Positions 12,510 to 25,300 of a stretch of DNA of 64,000 bases are shown in pieces. This DNA comes from Lates calcarifer (lineage: Eukaryota > Chordata > Actinopteri > Centropomidae). Each line of letters starts with the position of its first letter. The stretch's first letter is position 1. Below the pieces are notes generated by a model. That model searched no databases. It had not been told where the DNA came from and saw nothing but the letters and a program-made list of their open reading frames with translations. The position numbers were made by a program, and so were the translations under genes. Location of the stretch: assembly GCF_001640805.2 (NCBI RefSeq), contig NC_066833.1:2384454-2448453 (forward strand), written 5' to 3'.

Positions 12510-15500
12510 CACACACACACACACAGCCTGACACAGCCTGACACAGCCTTTGACTTACGGACTCAACAGAGCAAAGGTGAAAATCTCCACTTTGAGTTTC
12601 AGTTCCACGTGCAGGAATGTGTGGAACGACAGGATATGAAGGGGGGAGGAGGACAGAGGAGGACGGAGGGGGACGGAGGGGGACGGAGGAGACTGGGGGT
12701 GGGGGTAGAGGAATGCAGATGCCATGCTCCAGCAGCCTCTTTCACCCTGAGATGAGACCAGGGGATGAGATAGCAGCGGCGGTGAGCCAATCAGACACTG
12801 CAGAGCTGCCACCAAATCACATCCATCACAGAGGAAACACTCAGGGCAGTCCAGTGACCAGGTCTGGATATAAGTTATGTTTCCTTCTGACTCTGAGTGA
12901 CATTTGTTTGTTTCTGGGTCTGTGTGGATGCTGAGGGGAAGAGAGTGCCAGGGAGATAACCTCTTTAACAAGCACCTGTTTCCTCGACAGGAAATCCCCA
13001 CCAAAATAAAGGAGATCACTTCCTGTCTTCCTACAGCTTTAAGTCTGGACTGGACAGGACTGCTGCTTGGTAACAATGTTATGTTTAGTTTATTCAGTGC
13101 AGTGCAGCTGGATTGACAATGCCAAGCAAACATTCTGCTACAGGATAAACATCACTGGGGCGTCTGTCAGTCCACACCTAACTGACTGACTGACAACATC
13201 ACATCTTCTATTTGCATCGGCACAAAGCATGATGGGAAAACACAAATACACCACAAATGTCTCTTTGAGTCTGAGGGTCTTGATCCTACGTAGAAGGTGG
13301 TCGTCTCCTTGTCTGTGCCCTGTTGTCTCATAATCCATCCATGATTGTGTCCAACTACTGTTTCCAAGGTCAAGACTGATGGCAGTTAACACAACAATGA
13401 CTTTTATTAAACTACAGAGTGTTGACAGTCTCATGTTGTTCTGGTCTGAGGTCCACTCCACTGGTCAGAGCTTTAAGAAGTTTGGTCAAGCTGCACTTTT
13501 GTCTCTTCTTGGCACATCTTGGCAGTTGGAAACGTTCTGGCTGCTGTAAATTTTTGATGGCGTGCTGTAAAGTATTTATCGCTGAGCGTTGTGCCCCGTG
13601 AGCCTGCAGTCTGAGTTTAAACTAATAATTGCACTGCAGTAGATGAAGCCGTGTGCACTGTGTCATTACTGCAATTTAAACAGCCTCTACACACCGCGAC
13701 AATACTCTGCGACTGTGGAGGAATTAAATGCTGTGCTGTGTTTTTCTAAAATGTCAGCAGCTGGTCTATGTGGACGGGTTATGGGACTCGGAGTTTGTGT
13801 GTGTGCTTTAGTTAAATGCCACAGAGTTTGTTTCACCAGCTCAGCAATCAGCGCTCTGAAGCCCTGCAGCTCCCCCCGCTGCATAAATCATCTGCTTGTC
13901 AAAACGAGAAGAAAATTCCTGCAGACATATTTTCAGAGATAACGTTGATGTGGGAACGAAGCGGGCGGTTCAATCATGTCTGTCGTTACACACCGAAACA
14001 CACACACACACACACACACTCCCTCTACTTTCACAGAAAACTGTTGGAATGACCAACACTGAGGTTTTTGATAAATTACTTGTTTCCTCCATCGTCCTCT
14101 TTCTGTTTTTCCTCTCAGCTACCAAACCAACACTCAATCTCTCCACTTCAATCTTCTCTTTATTATTTTTCTATCCCATCTTCATTTTCCATCTGACTTC
14201 CTCCACCTTTCCCATTTACAGCCTCAACACTCCATCTTAGCTGCACCGTGGTTTTGCAATTTCATTCCTTTTCCAGTTTTGCTTTAAACCTCCTTTCTCA
14301 TCTCTTTACCTTTTCGTGAAAAACAGAGACCTGGGGATCCTGGGGGGGATAAACGGTTGTGGCTGTTGGTTGTGACTTTTTACCCTACATGTGAGCTCTG
14401 CTCATTCTTCACAAAGTGCCTCTGAAATAAGCCGCACATTCCCAAACAAGGCCAACTCTCCAGAGAGTGAGTGATCTGTTGTTCAGTCAATTATTCCAAA
14501 AGCAGCAGCTCACCACACCCAGCCACTGAAGGAGGGGGGAAGAGGAAGTGAAGGAAAAAAAAGAGGAAGGAGGCCGGGGATTGTGGAAAAAAAATGTTGA
14601 TCTGTGTACAAAAATGGGAAAGCACAGAGCTAATCGCACATAATGGGCCTGGTGGCCTCTCCAGTTTTCAGAGGCCTCCTCCAGAAATAGGATGTTATTA
14701 TTATTCCCAGGCTCTATCTGCCACACTGATCTCACCGCAAATAATTCAGAGGGGTCAGACGCTCGGCTGCAGAGCCGAGCTTTGAAATGAAAATCCCCTT
14801 TTAGCACCAAGATACAACAAAGGTTCCACCTCTGTGGTCTCATGCCTCAAGATTTTATGGAATCTGCAGTCGGTACACCAGAGGAGGCACAGGAGGGTTT
14901 TCCCTGGTGCTTCTCCTTCTTCAGCTGAACAGAAGGAATTCAGACTTCAGTTGTGGAGGCAGAAAAAGCAAAATAAGAGCTGAAGGAATCTGCAGAGATG
15001 GGTTATAACTGTCTGTGCCTTCATCATTATGAGTAAATCCCTTTCACATTAGACAGAGTAAAACTGTTGATATTACAGAAATGCTTATTAACCAGGAAAG
15101 TATCATCACAGGACAATGAACACAACATACTGTACAAAGTCACAATTAAACAGAACTGTGATTATAAAATCAGGAGCAGCATTTCTAACACAAAGACGAA
15201 GTATACAAAATAACAAAGACACCAACACATCACAGAAGAAACCAAATTTCACAGTTCTTTGTGATGTAATTCAGATGTAACTGCAGAGTCCTGTGTCAGC
15301 TCTGTGTTCTCACACTGAGGCTGAAAAGCACCACACAAGAACAACTACACCCTCCACTACTCACACTTTTCATTACCTGACTTATTAATAAACCAATAAA
15401 TACAATTAATATTAATCAGTCCAATGAACTGTGTAGTGCTGCCACATGCCGACGATAAACAGAAATCATCATCTGTTATGTAACAGATTTCACCTGCCAG

Positions 15501-18500
15501 AGACAATGCACCAGTTAAGAGTCTGGCCCTGGTCATGTGTGCACAGAGGGTCTGGGTCAAGGAGGATTATGGGAAGGACAGAGGGGTCGTATGGACTGCA
15601 GGCGCCTGCAGGTCCACAACTGAAGCTTCTGTTTCGATTCTGAACAATGAAGCAGGAAACATCTGCAGGCCTGAGATCCAACAGACACAACCTGGATCCT
15701 TTCCGTCATCCGCTGACAACACGACACAACAAGACTCACATCAGACTGCTCTGTGAGTCCAGACTGATCCATGTATGATGGAAGCTTCTTTACTACCTGG
15801 AAACATCCAGAGTGAATGAATGAATCAAACATCTGATGACAGCTGTCATCACTTATCATTGATTAGAGTCTACTTCAGTCCTTCTGGTTTTGTTAAGAAT
15901 TATCTGACCATGTTTCAGATACTTGACAGAAAATGATCCATATGATACTTCACAACAATCAACAAGGTAATAACAGTGAGATGATAATAATAATAAAACA
16001 TGGGTGCGCTCTGTTCCACTCTTTTCCACAGGTTTGTTTTTTCTTCTGGTTTAGGATTATGAGTGCGAGAGGCATCGAGCCATCAGTCAGCTGACACAGC
16101 GACACATGATGAATATCAGCCTGTACTCTGAGACCTCAGGCTTCTTACTGCTTTCTGCTAAAGACAAACCATGGGATCAAACCATCAGAACTGGTAACAG
16201 TGTGTGCAGGTGTATGTTAAGAATCTATCCTCTGAGTACCATGAATATCTGCAGCTAATGTGTCTGAAATACAGCGACTGATTGATTATTAATTCATGTT
16301 AAAGTGATGACGATGGCACTAAAGTCAGAAGATCACCAAAATAACTAGGATTTATCCTCTGAGGAGCAGGAACGTGCTCTGAACATTTCACGGCTGTAAG
16401 GCCAGTAGCAATCTGTCAGAGAGACAGATGGAGCGACGACTGATTAACAGATGTCATTATCCTCCTGCTTTGTTCTGATGGTTTATATCACAAGGCTTCA
16501 GACAGTATTTGGATTAATACTGCTCAGTGAAGTTCAGTTTACATTATTGAACAGTATCAGTATCAAAACAGCTTTTTCCCTCCACAGCAAGGATGCCAAA
16601 TTCTCCCTCTTATTTTCTACTTCTAACATCCTGCAGTAACGCCGTTCTACAAATATTCAGATTTATGACTGTGTATTACTTTAAGTCGTATCTGCCCACA
16701 TGTTGTGTTACTGACACTGCTCAGCTCAGACACTGTACTGAGCATTTTCCCCCATGCAATACCAAAAAACAACTCTGTCACAAGACCATTAAAAGAGACG
16801 TACAGCGATCCCAGAGGCAAAGCCCACCTCATATTTTTGTCTCTCTGACCATCATTATCATATTCAACACACTTATATCTCAGTTTGGCCACTGGGATGT
16901 TCTACAAATGTTTAATATTGTTATACTAAGATATGCAGGTGATGCTGGATAGAAAAAATAGAGAAGGGAAAGTTCTGTATTTGTACAAAATATAGAGTAT
17001 ATGTGTGCAAACACTGCTGACGGTCCCACTCTCCAACAACAATCAAAGGAGGCCAGAATGGATTCAGACATTTGAGCACAAAGACAGCTCTTTGCTGTGA
17101 CCACAAAGCTTTTGATTTGGTTCTCTTTCTTCTAAAAATAGATTTCCGTCCATGTCAAATGACACACCAGCAAATCATAAGAGATAGGTCCGCTCTGACA
17201 TAGAAAACAGTACGTTTGCAAGAGGAGAGAGAGATAGGGATTTCATCTGACAGTCTTTAGTCTCACCCTGCTTTCCTCTGAGGCCCACACACGCAACAAA
17301 ATCCACTTTCCAGAGGACAGAAAACAAACATTAGATGTTTGCACATGGCACAAGCAGCATATTTGTGTCGGTTAAACAAAAAGCTTTCGTGATTTCAAAT
17401 TTGCTGGACTGCTGTGTGCGTGATTGTCCCCACAGTAACCAGTAGTTTAGCTGTAATCCTGACAGAAATAACATAAAAACAGACCTATATTCAGAAATGA
17501 ATTGTACACCCACAAAAGGGCACATTTTCAGTCACCACCTTTTATTATGTTCTTTTCCATACTGCAGTTTCTCTGTCTATAAATGGTTCTAACTAGTGTT
17601 TACAACCTTGAGTAAATTACAGTGTTTCTGCTCCGTGTTACTTCAGCTGAAGTACATCCATGACCTCTGACAGAGTCTCTCAGCAGGATTTTATACTGAC
17701 AGAGTAGGGACAGTGGTATAAAGGCACAAGGGAAAGCTCCCACTCTCTGAAAATGCTGTAGTATTTCAAACGGACAGAGATGCATGAAATAAAAATGAAA
17801 ATGCCAAGTTTTATGGCGCATCAGGCCATAAGCATAAGTCAGACTAGATATGATGTTGTTTAAATGTTTAGGATGAGAAACTCGAGCCCGACTGCCTGAG
17901 GCGACACTGAAAATCCACATTTCCATTACAGAAGATGCACACCCAACTGCCGGAAAGAGTTGGTTTGCACATTTACAGTGAACACAGCTCAGCATTTTGT
18001 CTACTTTGAAGAAAAGCTGAATTTGTGAAAAGAAAAAAGCACGAGGCATAAACGAGACGCTTCGTCTGCTGCAGACACATCTGTTCACTTTGAGAAGAAA
18101 GGCACGAGTAAAATCCCAACTAATGTCGAACTTGGCTGAAGAATAACCATCTGATATTCTAATTATAAGCAAATGCTTTGTGGAAAAGACACAGCTCTGT
18201 CATTACTCTAAGAACAGAACAGTTATACTGTTAGTTCAGTCTACATATGGCAAGTACCTTTGGCTTTGTTTTCTTCATAAACAGCCCATTAAACTGGTGC
18301 ACAAAATTTGCCTATGGTGCCATTTCCATAAGTAACTTCACTCTATCAATACAAGACTAGGGGTCTGTTTCATCCACTGTGTTGTATTCCCCGCTATGGT
18401 CTTTGATTCATATGTACATAAAGATAGAATATTATCAGAGCAGCCTGAGCAATCAATTGGATTTTTAAGATCAGCACAGTGTATACAAACTGTCCGATAA

Positions 18501-21500
18501 CTCTGTAACTCAAACAACAGACGCTCAAGTGCGGACAAAGTATTCTGCTGCTCTCCACTGCTCCTCAGGTCCTGATTAGAGCTCGATGCCTACACAGCAC
18601 TTATCGACTGCACTCCCAGCAGAATTAGCCGACTGGACCACAGCCTAAAGCCTAAAGCAGCTGTGAGCAGATAACAGGAGAAAGGAGGAGTTGTGCTTTG
18701 AGAGAGAAATCTTCTACCAGGGGGATACAGACAGAAACACATGGCCATTTAATTGGACACATGAAGGGCAAAACACATGAAATCGACACTCAAAACTTAA
18801 ACCTGGGGAAAACAATTTGCATTTTTGCAAAACAAAGGCTTGGAGAAAATGCTAAGTCACTGCAAGAGTAGAGGATGCCAAGGCTGTAACTTACTGTCAG
18901 GAGTTCTTTCTGGAAGGACTTCCTCTCTTTGCTCTCTGTATTGTTGCAGTCCTCCTTAAGCTTCTCCAGCACCGATGCAACTCTCTCAGGTTCGCTGTCC
19001 AGCTCTGCGCGGCAGAAATGCGTCAAGGGCAGGTTGACATATCCAAGGGCGTCTGCGAATGCTCGCCAGTTGCCGATGTTCTCCATCAGTATAGTTCTTA
19101 CTGAGGCGTAGATGTATGTTAGGAACTTGCAGGGCTTCAGTATTTGCTCCAGAAGCAACGATGTCGTAAGGTCAGGCCCGCTGAAGTAAATGGGCTTCAC
19201 TTTGCCAACCACTAGCACGTTCTTTGCGTGGACCAGTCCCATTCTGCCCTGATAATATCCAATGTACCATTCTTTTGTCCACAGCTGGCCCTTCAGCTTG
19301 ATTTTCTCCTCACTCAACAGAGCTACAAAGTCTCCTTTTTTGTACTCAAGCAAGTACTGATTTTTTGTTTGGCGGATGACAGTTTTGATTAATTTTCCAA
19401 ACTTCAAGTTGTTTATCCTCCTGTCCTGGAAAACAGGGTACTTGGTGGCGATGGCAAGAGGAGACAAGAGTATCTTGCCGACTTCCTTCTTCTTCAGGAA
19501 GCGCCGTTGCACTGATGTCTTTGGACCTGCTTTGGGTGGTGGTGTTGGTGTCTGGACACAAAACTGAGCAAGTATACAATCTTGGTCGTCTTTGACCTGG
19601 ATTCTTAAGGTGAAATCAGAAACATCTTCAGCGTTGCGTGAGGCAATGACATAGACAAGCCTGCTGACTTTGCCTAGTTTAACCTGGAAGCCCCGGACTA
19701 CTCTGGCCTGCTCACTAGCCTTTACCTCATAGTTGGCCATGTTGGAGTAAACTCCAACACAGAGGTCCTGCGGTCTGGACAAGACAAACTGGTGTTTACC
19801 CCAGAGCTGCAGTGCAACTGGTGGTGCAGACTGCGCCTGCTTGCCGACCTCACCCACCATTAGTGTCTTTGGGGCACAATCATGGCCAAACATAGCCACA
19901 ACTGTCTTGAAGGACGGGTGAATATGTTTGGGACCATACACTCCCAAGGTGATCTTTTTAACCACCTGCTCCCAAACGGTGGAGTCTGGAGATATGGACT
20001 GGGACTGAGCCACGACACACACATACATGCACGGTTCAAGGTTATCCAGGCACACCTGAACTGTGTCCCCGTACATGTAGGCCTGAGGAATGGGAGTGTA
20101 AGGTCCCTCTTTACAATCACTCCTGACACACAGGACTTCTGTTGTCTGCCTGCTTTCCATTTTCACCACGACGGAAACTTTCATCTCCAGGGTGACGGTG
20201 GTTTTGGTCTCCATGTTGCTGAGTTTGATCTCCACCACAGGGCTGACAGTGGTGCAGCGATCATTGTTCAGCTCCAGCGGTGGGTCGAGCAGAGCTTTGA
20301 TTGAGATCTGCTGGGTGTCCCCCGGGGCCACATGGCCCTCAGGTATGTGGATGCTGATGTTGGTGTCCGGAAGCTGGACAGCACCTCCTGAGCTGTCCAG
20401 GCGACAGACGATGTTGGTTTCCACCGGCTGCGTTTGGCCCCAGCCTGGGTTCTGACCCAGTGAGTCCAAGTCATGGCAGGACCTGGCCAGCTTGCGGTGG
20501 GTAAGCCATGCCGTCCGGAAATCCTCCCTACTCTGGAACTGCTCTGGCGCCGGTGCTTTCAGGCCTCCGAAGAAACCAGTGGAGGCCTGAGGGGCGTCGG
20601 ACTGAGCCTGCAGGATCGACAGCTCAGACAGACTGTAGGACCGCTTGCTTCTAAAAAATGGGTTGTCCCTGCGCAACGTCTGCCCCACCCCAACAGTGGG
20701 ACTAAGAGGGCTCAAGTTAAAAATGCCACTGCCAAAACCGTTGATGTCGGCAGTGCTGCTGGTGGAGTTGGGAACTGATGAAGTGAGTGTGTCAAACAGA
20801 AGGAGGTCGACTGATTTCTCATTACTGTTCTGATCAAGGGAGCTCTGAGGACCCCCATTTAGGAAGGGGTTTGTAGAGGTATGGGTTGTTGCAAAAGGAT
20901 TTCCGTTTTGGAAGGTGGTTGGTTTCAGAATCACTCCTGCCCACTCTCCTAAAAGGTCCATTTCTTTGGCTGCCTCCTCATTACAGTCTCCCACAGTGTC
21001 AATCATCCCACTGTCACTGAAGGACGAGTCTCTGTAGTTGATGGGCTGCACATAAGCTGCAGGGATGTAACCCATCTCTGTGTTATTGTGGGCGTACCAC
21101 CACTCTGCTCCTGACGAGTCCAGAACATAGAGACGGTCCCCTTTAGAGAACTTCAGGGTGGTGAAGCTGGATGGGCAGTAGTCCTTTATGGCAACGACTT
21201 CCCTGGCAGCGCCGAAGGAGGCAGTTGCATCCAGTCGTAAGGCACTGGGAGAAGGCACTGGAAAAAACAGAACAACGTCAGGTAGAGGTGGACAATAGCG
21301 CCTAGACTGAAAAAACTTGAATGTCCACAAGTAGTAATGTATTTGATTTATAACATCTTTCACATCACAGTCGCCCTTAGCCTTTTCATGTCAGTTTCCC
21401 TGCGTCACATCCTACACCACTGTCTGTTGTTTGTTTTGTTTTTTTTAACTGCCGCCGGGGACACTCAGTCAGAACATCATCATCTATTACTTGCACAAAT

Positions 21501-22338
21501 ATTGAAAGAACAGAAACCTGACTGAAACATGTATATTTCTACAGCCAACATGTGCAGAGCAGTTAATAAGAATAACAAAAGAAGTGTACCACTTACAAGG
21601 AGATCATCATTATGCATGTTTATAAAAACACAGGCTATCTCACACAGCTATGGACTGTCACTACCAGATGCTTAAACCAAGCAGAGCACAGACATCCACT
21701 CAATCTGTTCCAGCACAGACGAGAGGAAAACTGAAAGTCTGCTCACTCATTCATCCGCTCCTGCTGTTTGTGTTTCTCGAAGGCACACACTGAACAAAGT
21801 ACAGGGATTCTGCAGGGATCAGCAAGTTAAACTTTTTAAAACCTTTTACATAGAATGACATTTAATACCTATTTTGCTATATTACCAGAACACACTATGA
21901 CAAAGCATATATGATGTAAATCTGGTGGAGATGATATGGTCTCACATAATTTACTATATTTTTTCAGTGCCTCCCAGCAGCATAATAACATAAATATATA
22001 GTGTAATATATAGTACTATAGTTTCTAATGATATAAATTATTAAATTAGCACAACCTGGACCTAGAAAAGCAGCATGAAGATCATTTTAATCCTCAAATT
22101 GACACATGCCCATTGTGATGACTTTAAGACTGCAATAACCTCTAAGAATGTTTTGTGTCACTACAGAGGTGACTTTGTCTCTCTTCAATGCATTTTCCAG
22201 TTTGAGCAGCTAACCTTTGACATCAGTGAGACTGGCTTCTGACACTCCTTCGCTGAGATCAATGAGCGTCCCCTCGGACTTGCAGCGAGGGAGAGAAGTG
22301 TTGTTGTTGGTGGTGGCTCTGATTCGATGGGCAGCCAT
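9480..22338 (-). CDS. sh3bp4: SH3 domain-binding protein 4 (whole coding gene, 4 coding exons)
   Basis: Joining 22215-22338, 18895-21257, 10847-11035 and 9480-9704 gives an uninterrupted 966-residue protein; human SH3BP4 is about the same length. Order of parts: N-terminus [10 protein letters not shown] with a [13 protein letters not shown] block; SH3 at about residues 60-119 (ALYDY-type core AIKDYCP, then EWWYAH and GYIPAAYV); NPF motifs near 161, 171 and 240; ZU5 at about 321-458; a UPA-like region; a second SH3 at about 666-728; and a helical death-domain-like C-terminus from about 800 on. In vertebrates this protein is an endocytic adaptor (NPF motifs bind EH domains) acting in transferrin-receptor and integrin or receptor recycling, and it has been reported to bind Rag GTPases and restrain mTORC1. 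All introns have GT-AG borders and phases match across every junction. No frameshift or premature stop is seen. Family identity is very secure; the a/b paralogue label of teleosts cannot be assigned here. Confidence 0.97.
9705..10846 (-). other. sh3bp4: sh3bp4 intron 4
   Basis: An intron of 1142 bases with GT-AG borders. It is A+T-rich and holds no recognisable gene or repeat. Confidence 0.85.
10847..11035 (-). CDS. sh3bp4: sh3bp4 penultimate coding exon
   Basis: The exon is exactly 63 codons, phase 0 at both ends: [10 protein letters not shown] through NGVVDSE. The acceptor is TTTGCAG at 11036-11042 and the donor GAG|GTACGG at 10846/10847. Residues such as [12 protein letters not shown] and [12 protein letters not shown] match the start of the helical C-terminal region of SH3BP4. 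The splice phase agrees with the exons on either side. Confidence 0.95.
12036..12055. repeat. (CA)n microsatellite
   Basis: CA run of about 20 bases in sh3bp4 intron 3. Confidence 0.9.
12463..12550. repeat. (CA)n microsatellite followed by a 10-bp tandem repeat
   Basis: The CA run has one AAC interruption (12463-12525). It is followed by three tandem copies of ACACAGCCTG (12521-12549). Confidence 0.9.
12640..12710 (+). repeat. G-rich GGAGG/GGACGGAGG minisatellite
   Basis: Repeated GGAGGACAGA and GGGGGACGGA units, then GGGGGTGGGGG. The plus strand has at least four closely spaced G runs of four or more. Confidence 0.85.
13996..14020. repeat. (CA)n microsatellite
   Basis: CA run of about 24 bases in sh3bp4 intron 3. 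Confidence 0.9.
14585..14835. promoter_or_regulatory. Candidate conserved element in sh3bp4 intron 3
   Basis: A unique block with CTAATCGCACATAATGGGCC and a GC-rich hairpin at 14761-14780. It has the look of vertebrate conserved non-coding DNA, but no alignment was possible. Confidence 0.3.
17590..18180 (-). promoter_or_regulatory. Candidate conserved element in sh3bp4 intron 3
   Basis: The sequence is non-repetitive, evenly composed and has 190 codons without a stop on the minus strand. It contains an inverted TTATGGC/GCCATAA pair (17811-17831). No protein family is recognisable, so a conserved non-coding enhancer is more likely than a gene. Confidence 0.35.
18895..21257 (-). CDS. sh3bp4: sh3bp4 large exon (SH3, NPF, ZU5, UPA, second SH3)
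   Basis: This 2363-base exon carries 787 codons. The acceptor is TTTTTTCCAG at 21258-21260 and the donor is a perfect GTAAGT after CTGACA at 18895. The open frame runs on both sides into intron (to 21363 and 18790), but those ends are not part of the protein, because SH3BP4 homology starts at VPSPSA and ends at SFQKELLT. It encodes both SH3 domains, the NPF cluster ([25 protein letters not shown]), the ZU5 domain starting near [10 protein letters not shown], and a basic-Ser patch ([11 protein letters not shown], residues about 244-254) that looks like an AGC-kinase/14-3-3 type site. A single giant exon is the usual vertebrate architecture for this gene. Confidence 0.97.
21258..22214 (-). other. 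sh3bp4: sh3bp4 intron 2
   Basis: An intron of 957 bases, A+T-rich toward 21.9-22.1 kb. Nothing else is recognised. Confidence 0.85.
22215..22338 (-). CDS. sh3bp4: sh3bp4 coding exon 1 (start codon exon)
   Basis: The minus-strand reading begins at ATG 22338 and gives 41 residues plus one base: [10 protein letters not shown], then an asparagine run, then [19 protein letters not shown]. This matches the conserved start of vertebrate SH3BP4, which decides the start codon. The donor is AAAG|GTTAGC at 22214/22215. The phase-1 end joins the TG of the next exon to make Val in the conserved VKVPSPSA junction. An acceptor a short way upstream of the ATG (CACAG near 22350) is possible, so the 5' untranslated part of this exon may be only about 10-15 bases. 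Confidence 0.95.
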
Positions 22339-25300
22339 GTTCAGACCCGTCACTGTGCACCAGCTGGTGTGTTCAGGCTACTCTAGTGGGTTTCCTTTAA
22401 CCAGTGGCCAAGTCGGATGTCAACAGCCTCCCATGATCTCTGAAAGACACAGGAAATATTGGATTACATTTAGCATAACAAAAAGAGTTGAGTTGTTTGA
22501 TAATCTGCGTTAAGTGTTTCTCTCTCTCTTGTTATTCATTAGTTAAGGTATGCATCATAGTCAAACATCCTGACTCTCCATCCACTCGCCTTTTGAAACT
22601 TGTCTTGTTGATCATGCTCAGCGCCCTGTGTATGTGATTTTCAACCACCCACTTGTTTTTCACAACATAAACTAAGCAATAAATGCCAGTACAAAGTGGA
22701 TGTGCATAAATATATGTGTGATTAAAGTCTTCTAAATAACTCTGATCCTCCTCTCAGGAGTTTGAATCTTCATGTGCAGAATCAGAGCAACAGGAGAATT
22801 AGAAAATCAATCTAAACAGAATAACAAATAATTTCACGCAGAGTTTTTGGCTTTCTGACTCATAAGTAGAGATGTTTGATTAATGTTCATAGATACCAGT
22901 TTATTTATTCATACCAATTTAGCCCTTACTGATACATGATGTCTAGGCATCGTTAACACACTGATAAACCGAGTGGAAAATGAACATTTAAAAATCTCCC
23001 GTTTGTTCATTATTTACAAAGAGTGCAGCTGTTTTCAGAGCGTAATAGAAAAAACTGATGTGTACATGCTGCACATCTGACGACGTGATCATTAGTCATG
23101 TGTTGACTTAAACATAGCTTAAACATAGATGATTGCAAAGTTGTTGGTACGTTACTGTAAATCTGTGCAGCAGCCTGAACATATTTGTTCCTGTTTTGAC
23201 TCTACAGCACTACTTTGCTACTTATTCTAAACAAAACACATTATCAGTGCATCCTCCATAGTGACTGCTGTCAACCTATTACAGGCTAAGGATGGCTAAT
23301 ATTCTATGTTTTCCTCCCTGTCAATGAATCCCATGAAAAGACAGCAGTTGTCAGTTTGTCTCTGGTTATTTCCCTGACTGTTGAGATGTGAAACCCCTCA
23401 AAAGAGGCCCTTTGTAAGTTTTCTCTGCTGCTGAGCGTGGTTAGGTGAGAGCTTCAGCCATCACTGGACACAGCACCAGAGGTTATAATACACCCTCTGC
23501 ACAGCCATGCCAGGACGGGCTCGTTAATTGCAGTGATTCCACTAAAATAAATGCTGGTGTGACTGAACCTTTAATCTGAATAATGTCAGAGTGAATGCTC
23601 AACATATCAATGTGACAAAATGTCCCCCTCCATAGAAACACTGGTTTGTGTTTTGTTTTCACACAGCATTTCCAGTATACTGTAGAGAGGCAAGTTCAAC
23701 ACTAAAGGTTCACGTTGACCCATCATACCTGCGTTAGTTTGGGATCACAGGTCTGTTTTAGCTGAAAATGGTTTGTTTTAACTATGAACAAATATCTGCA
23801 CCGCTAAATATGATGACTGCAGAAAAAATAAATGGGTGAAAAACTGCACACAGCAGATGTGGGTCAGTGGAACACACACTGGTTTGAGAGACACCAGGCT
23901 TTTTAGTTCAATTCATAATTCATGTCAGTGTCAGTTCAGGGACGACACGCTGCACAGAGGAAGAGGCTGATGACAGTTTACTACTGACACACTTTTACAG
24001 GAGGAGACTTAGAGCTGGAACAGTTCTGAGGCAACACTGTCACAGTCTGCACACAGAGACCACAACCACTCCACTCCATTAATACCACTTTCTATGTTTA
24101 GATTAAATACTGATGCAGACGTTCTGATTTCACCTGCAGTGAAATCTGCCTCACCAAGCTTCAATAAACATGTTTCTGTGGAGACTTTCAGTTTGAGTTG
24201 ATTGGTCAAGTCTTTGACTTGTCACAGCAGGAAAAGCACAGGTGTCATGGATAATATTAACGACGGCTCTGTTGCAGTCAAGTGTCCCAGTGAGCTGTGA
24301 TAAGGAGCCAGCATGCACAAGAAGGAATGAGGGATGCCATGTCATTTAGAAATGTTTCGGGACAGCTCTAGCATATTTTTACTTCTTTAACAAATCTTCT
24401 TGATAATATCATGATGATTTAACCATATCAGCCAACTCTAGTTCAAATAAAACTTTATTTCTTGCTTTTTGTGACACTCACTGAACTCACTGTTTGTTCA
24501 GACATCTAAAAGGAGAACAATGTGTTGTTCCTCTTGCTACTTAAAAAACATTCACACGTACACAGCCTGAGACAGAAAGAGCACAGAGGTCGTCTCTAAG
24601 TGTTTGTTTTCAGCTGCAAAACTAGAAGTCACCATGAACCACTTCCCACTGACATTTAGGACTTCAGAGGAAATATTCAACAGTGCTTTTAAAACCGTTA
24701 CCAGCCCATTCACTGAGGCTGGGTTATTATTTCAGTGTTTAAAACATGCAGGGTCAGCTACTTTACAGTATGTAACAGTCTATAAACCATCACAGCCTGC
24801 TACATCAACCCAACCATGTTTAGTGCCTGAGCCTTCTTAGACTGGATAAAGACTACAGTGTTGGTTGATACAGTTTGACTGGTACACACTGGTTCAGCAG
24901 TGTTTTCAACCATCAGCAACTAAAAATATGAGTATCTCATTCAGTAATCCATGCTCGTCAGACCCTGAAGGCGACTCGATCCTTGCTAATTCCATCCTGA
25001 TGTTAGCATGCTGTGCAACTTTGATGGTATGACGTCTGGATCTCATCTCTTTGAAGCAGAGGGAGGTGGGGGAGGTGGGGGGAGAGGGAGGTGAGGCGAG
25101 GTCAGACGTAAACTCTGGGTGGTCTGCAGCAGCAGCAGCTATCTAAACCTCAGCCTGACCACCCTGCACTGTTCAACTCCCACCACAGAACAACTGTGGG
25201 TGGGGACGGCTCTGCATGTAAATCTGAGAGAGCACAACAACGAGAGGACTCTGCCATGGCAAATCACCACATGCTGCCTGGTAATAAGGCGCTTGGAGAG

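Larger units (their letters stand above)
11036..18894 (-). other. sh3bp4: sh3bp4 intron 3
   Basis: An intron of 7.9 kb holding microsatellites at 12.0, 12.5 and 14.0 kb, the G-rich minisatellite and the two candidate conserved elements. No separate gene is supported. Confidence 0.85.

Noticed and set aside
12555..13133. 192-codon minus-strand open frame
   Set aside because: It runs through the GA/CCT-rich minisatellite, is Pro/Ser-rich by composition, lies in an sh3bp4 intron and matches no family.
17600..18172. 190-codon open frame as a protein gene
   Set aside because: No domain, signal or splice context is recognised, and no family resemblance; kept only as a possible regulatory element.
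18790..21363. Taking the whole 857-codon open frame as the sh3bp4 exon
   Set aside because: The ends read into intron: family homology and strong splice sites place the exon at 18895-21257, and the true start codon is in the exon at 22338.
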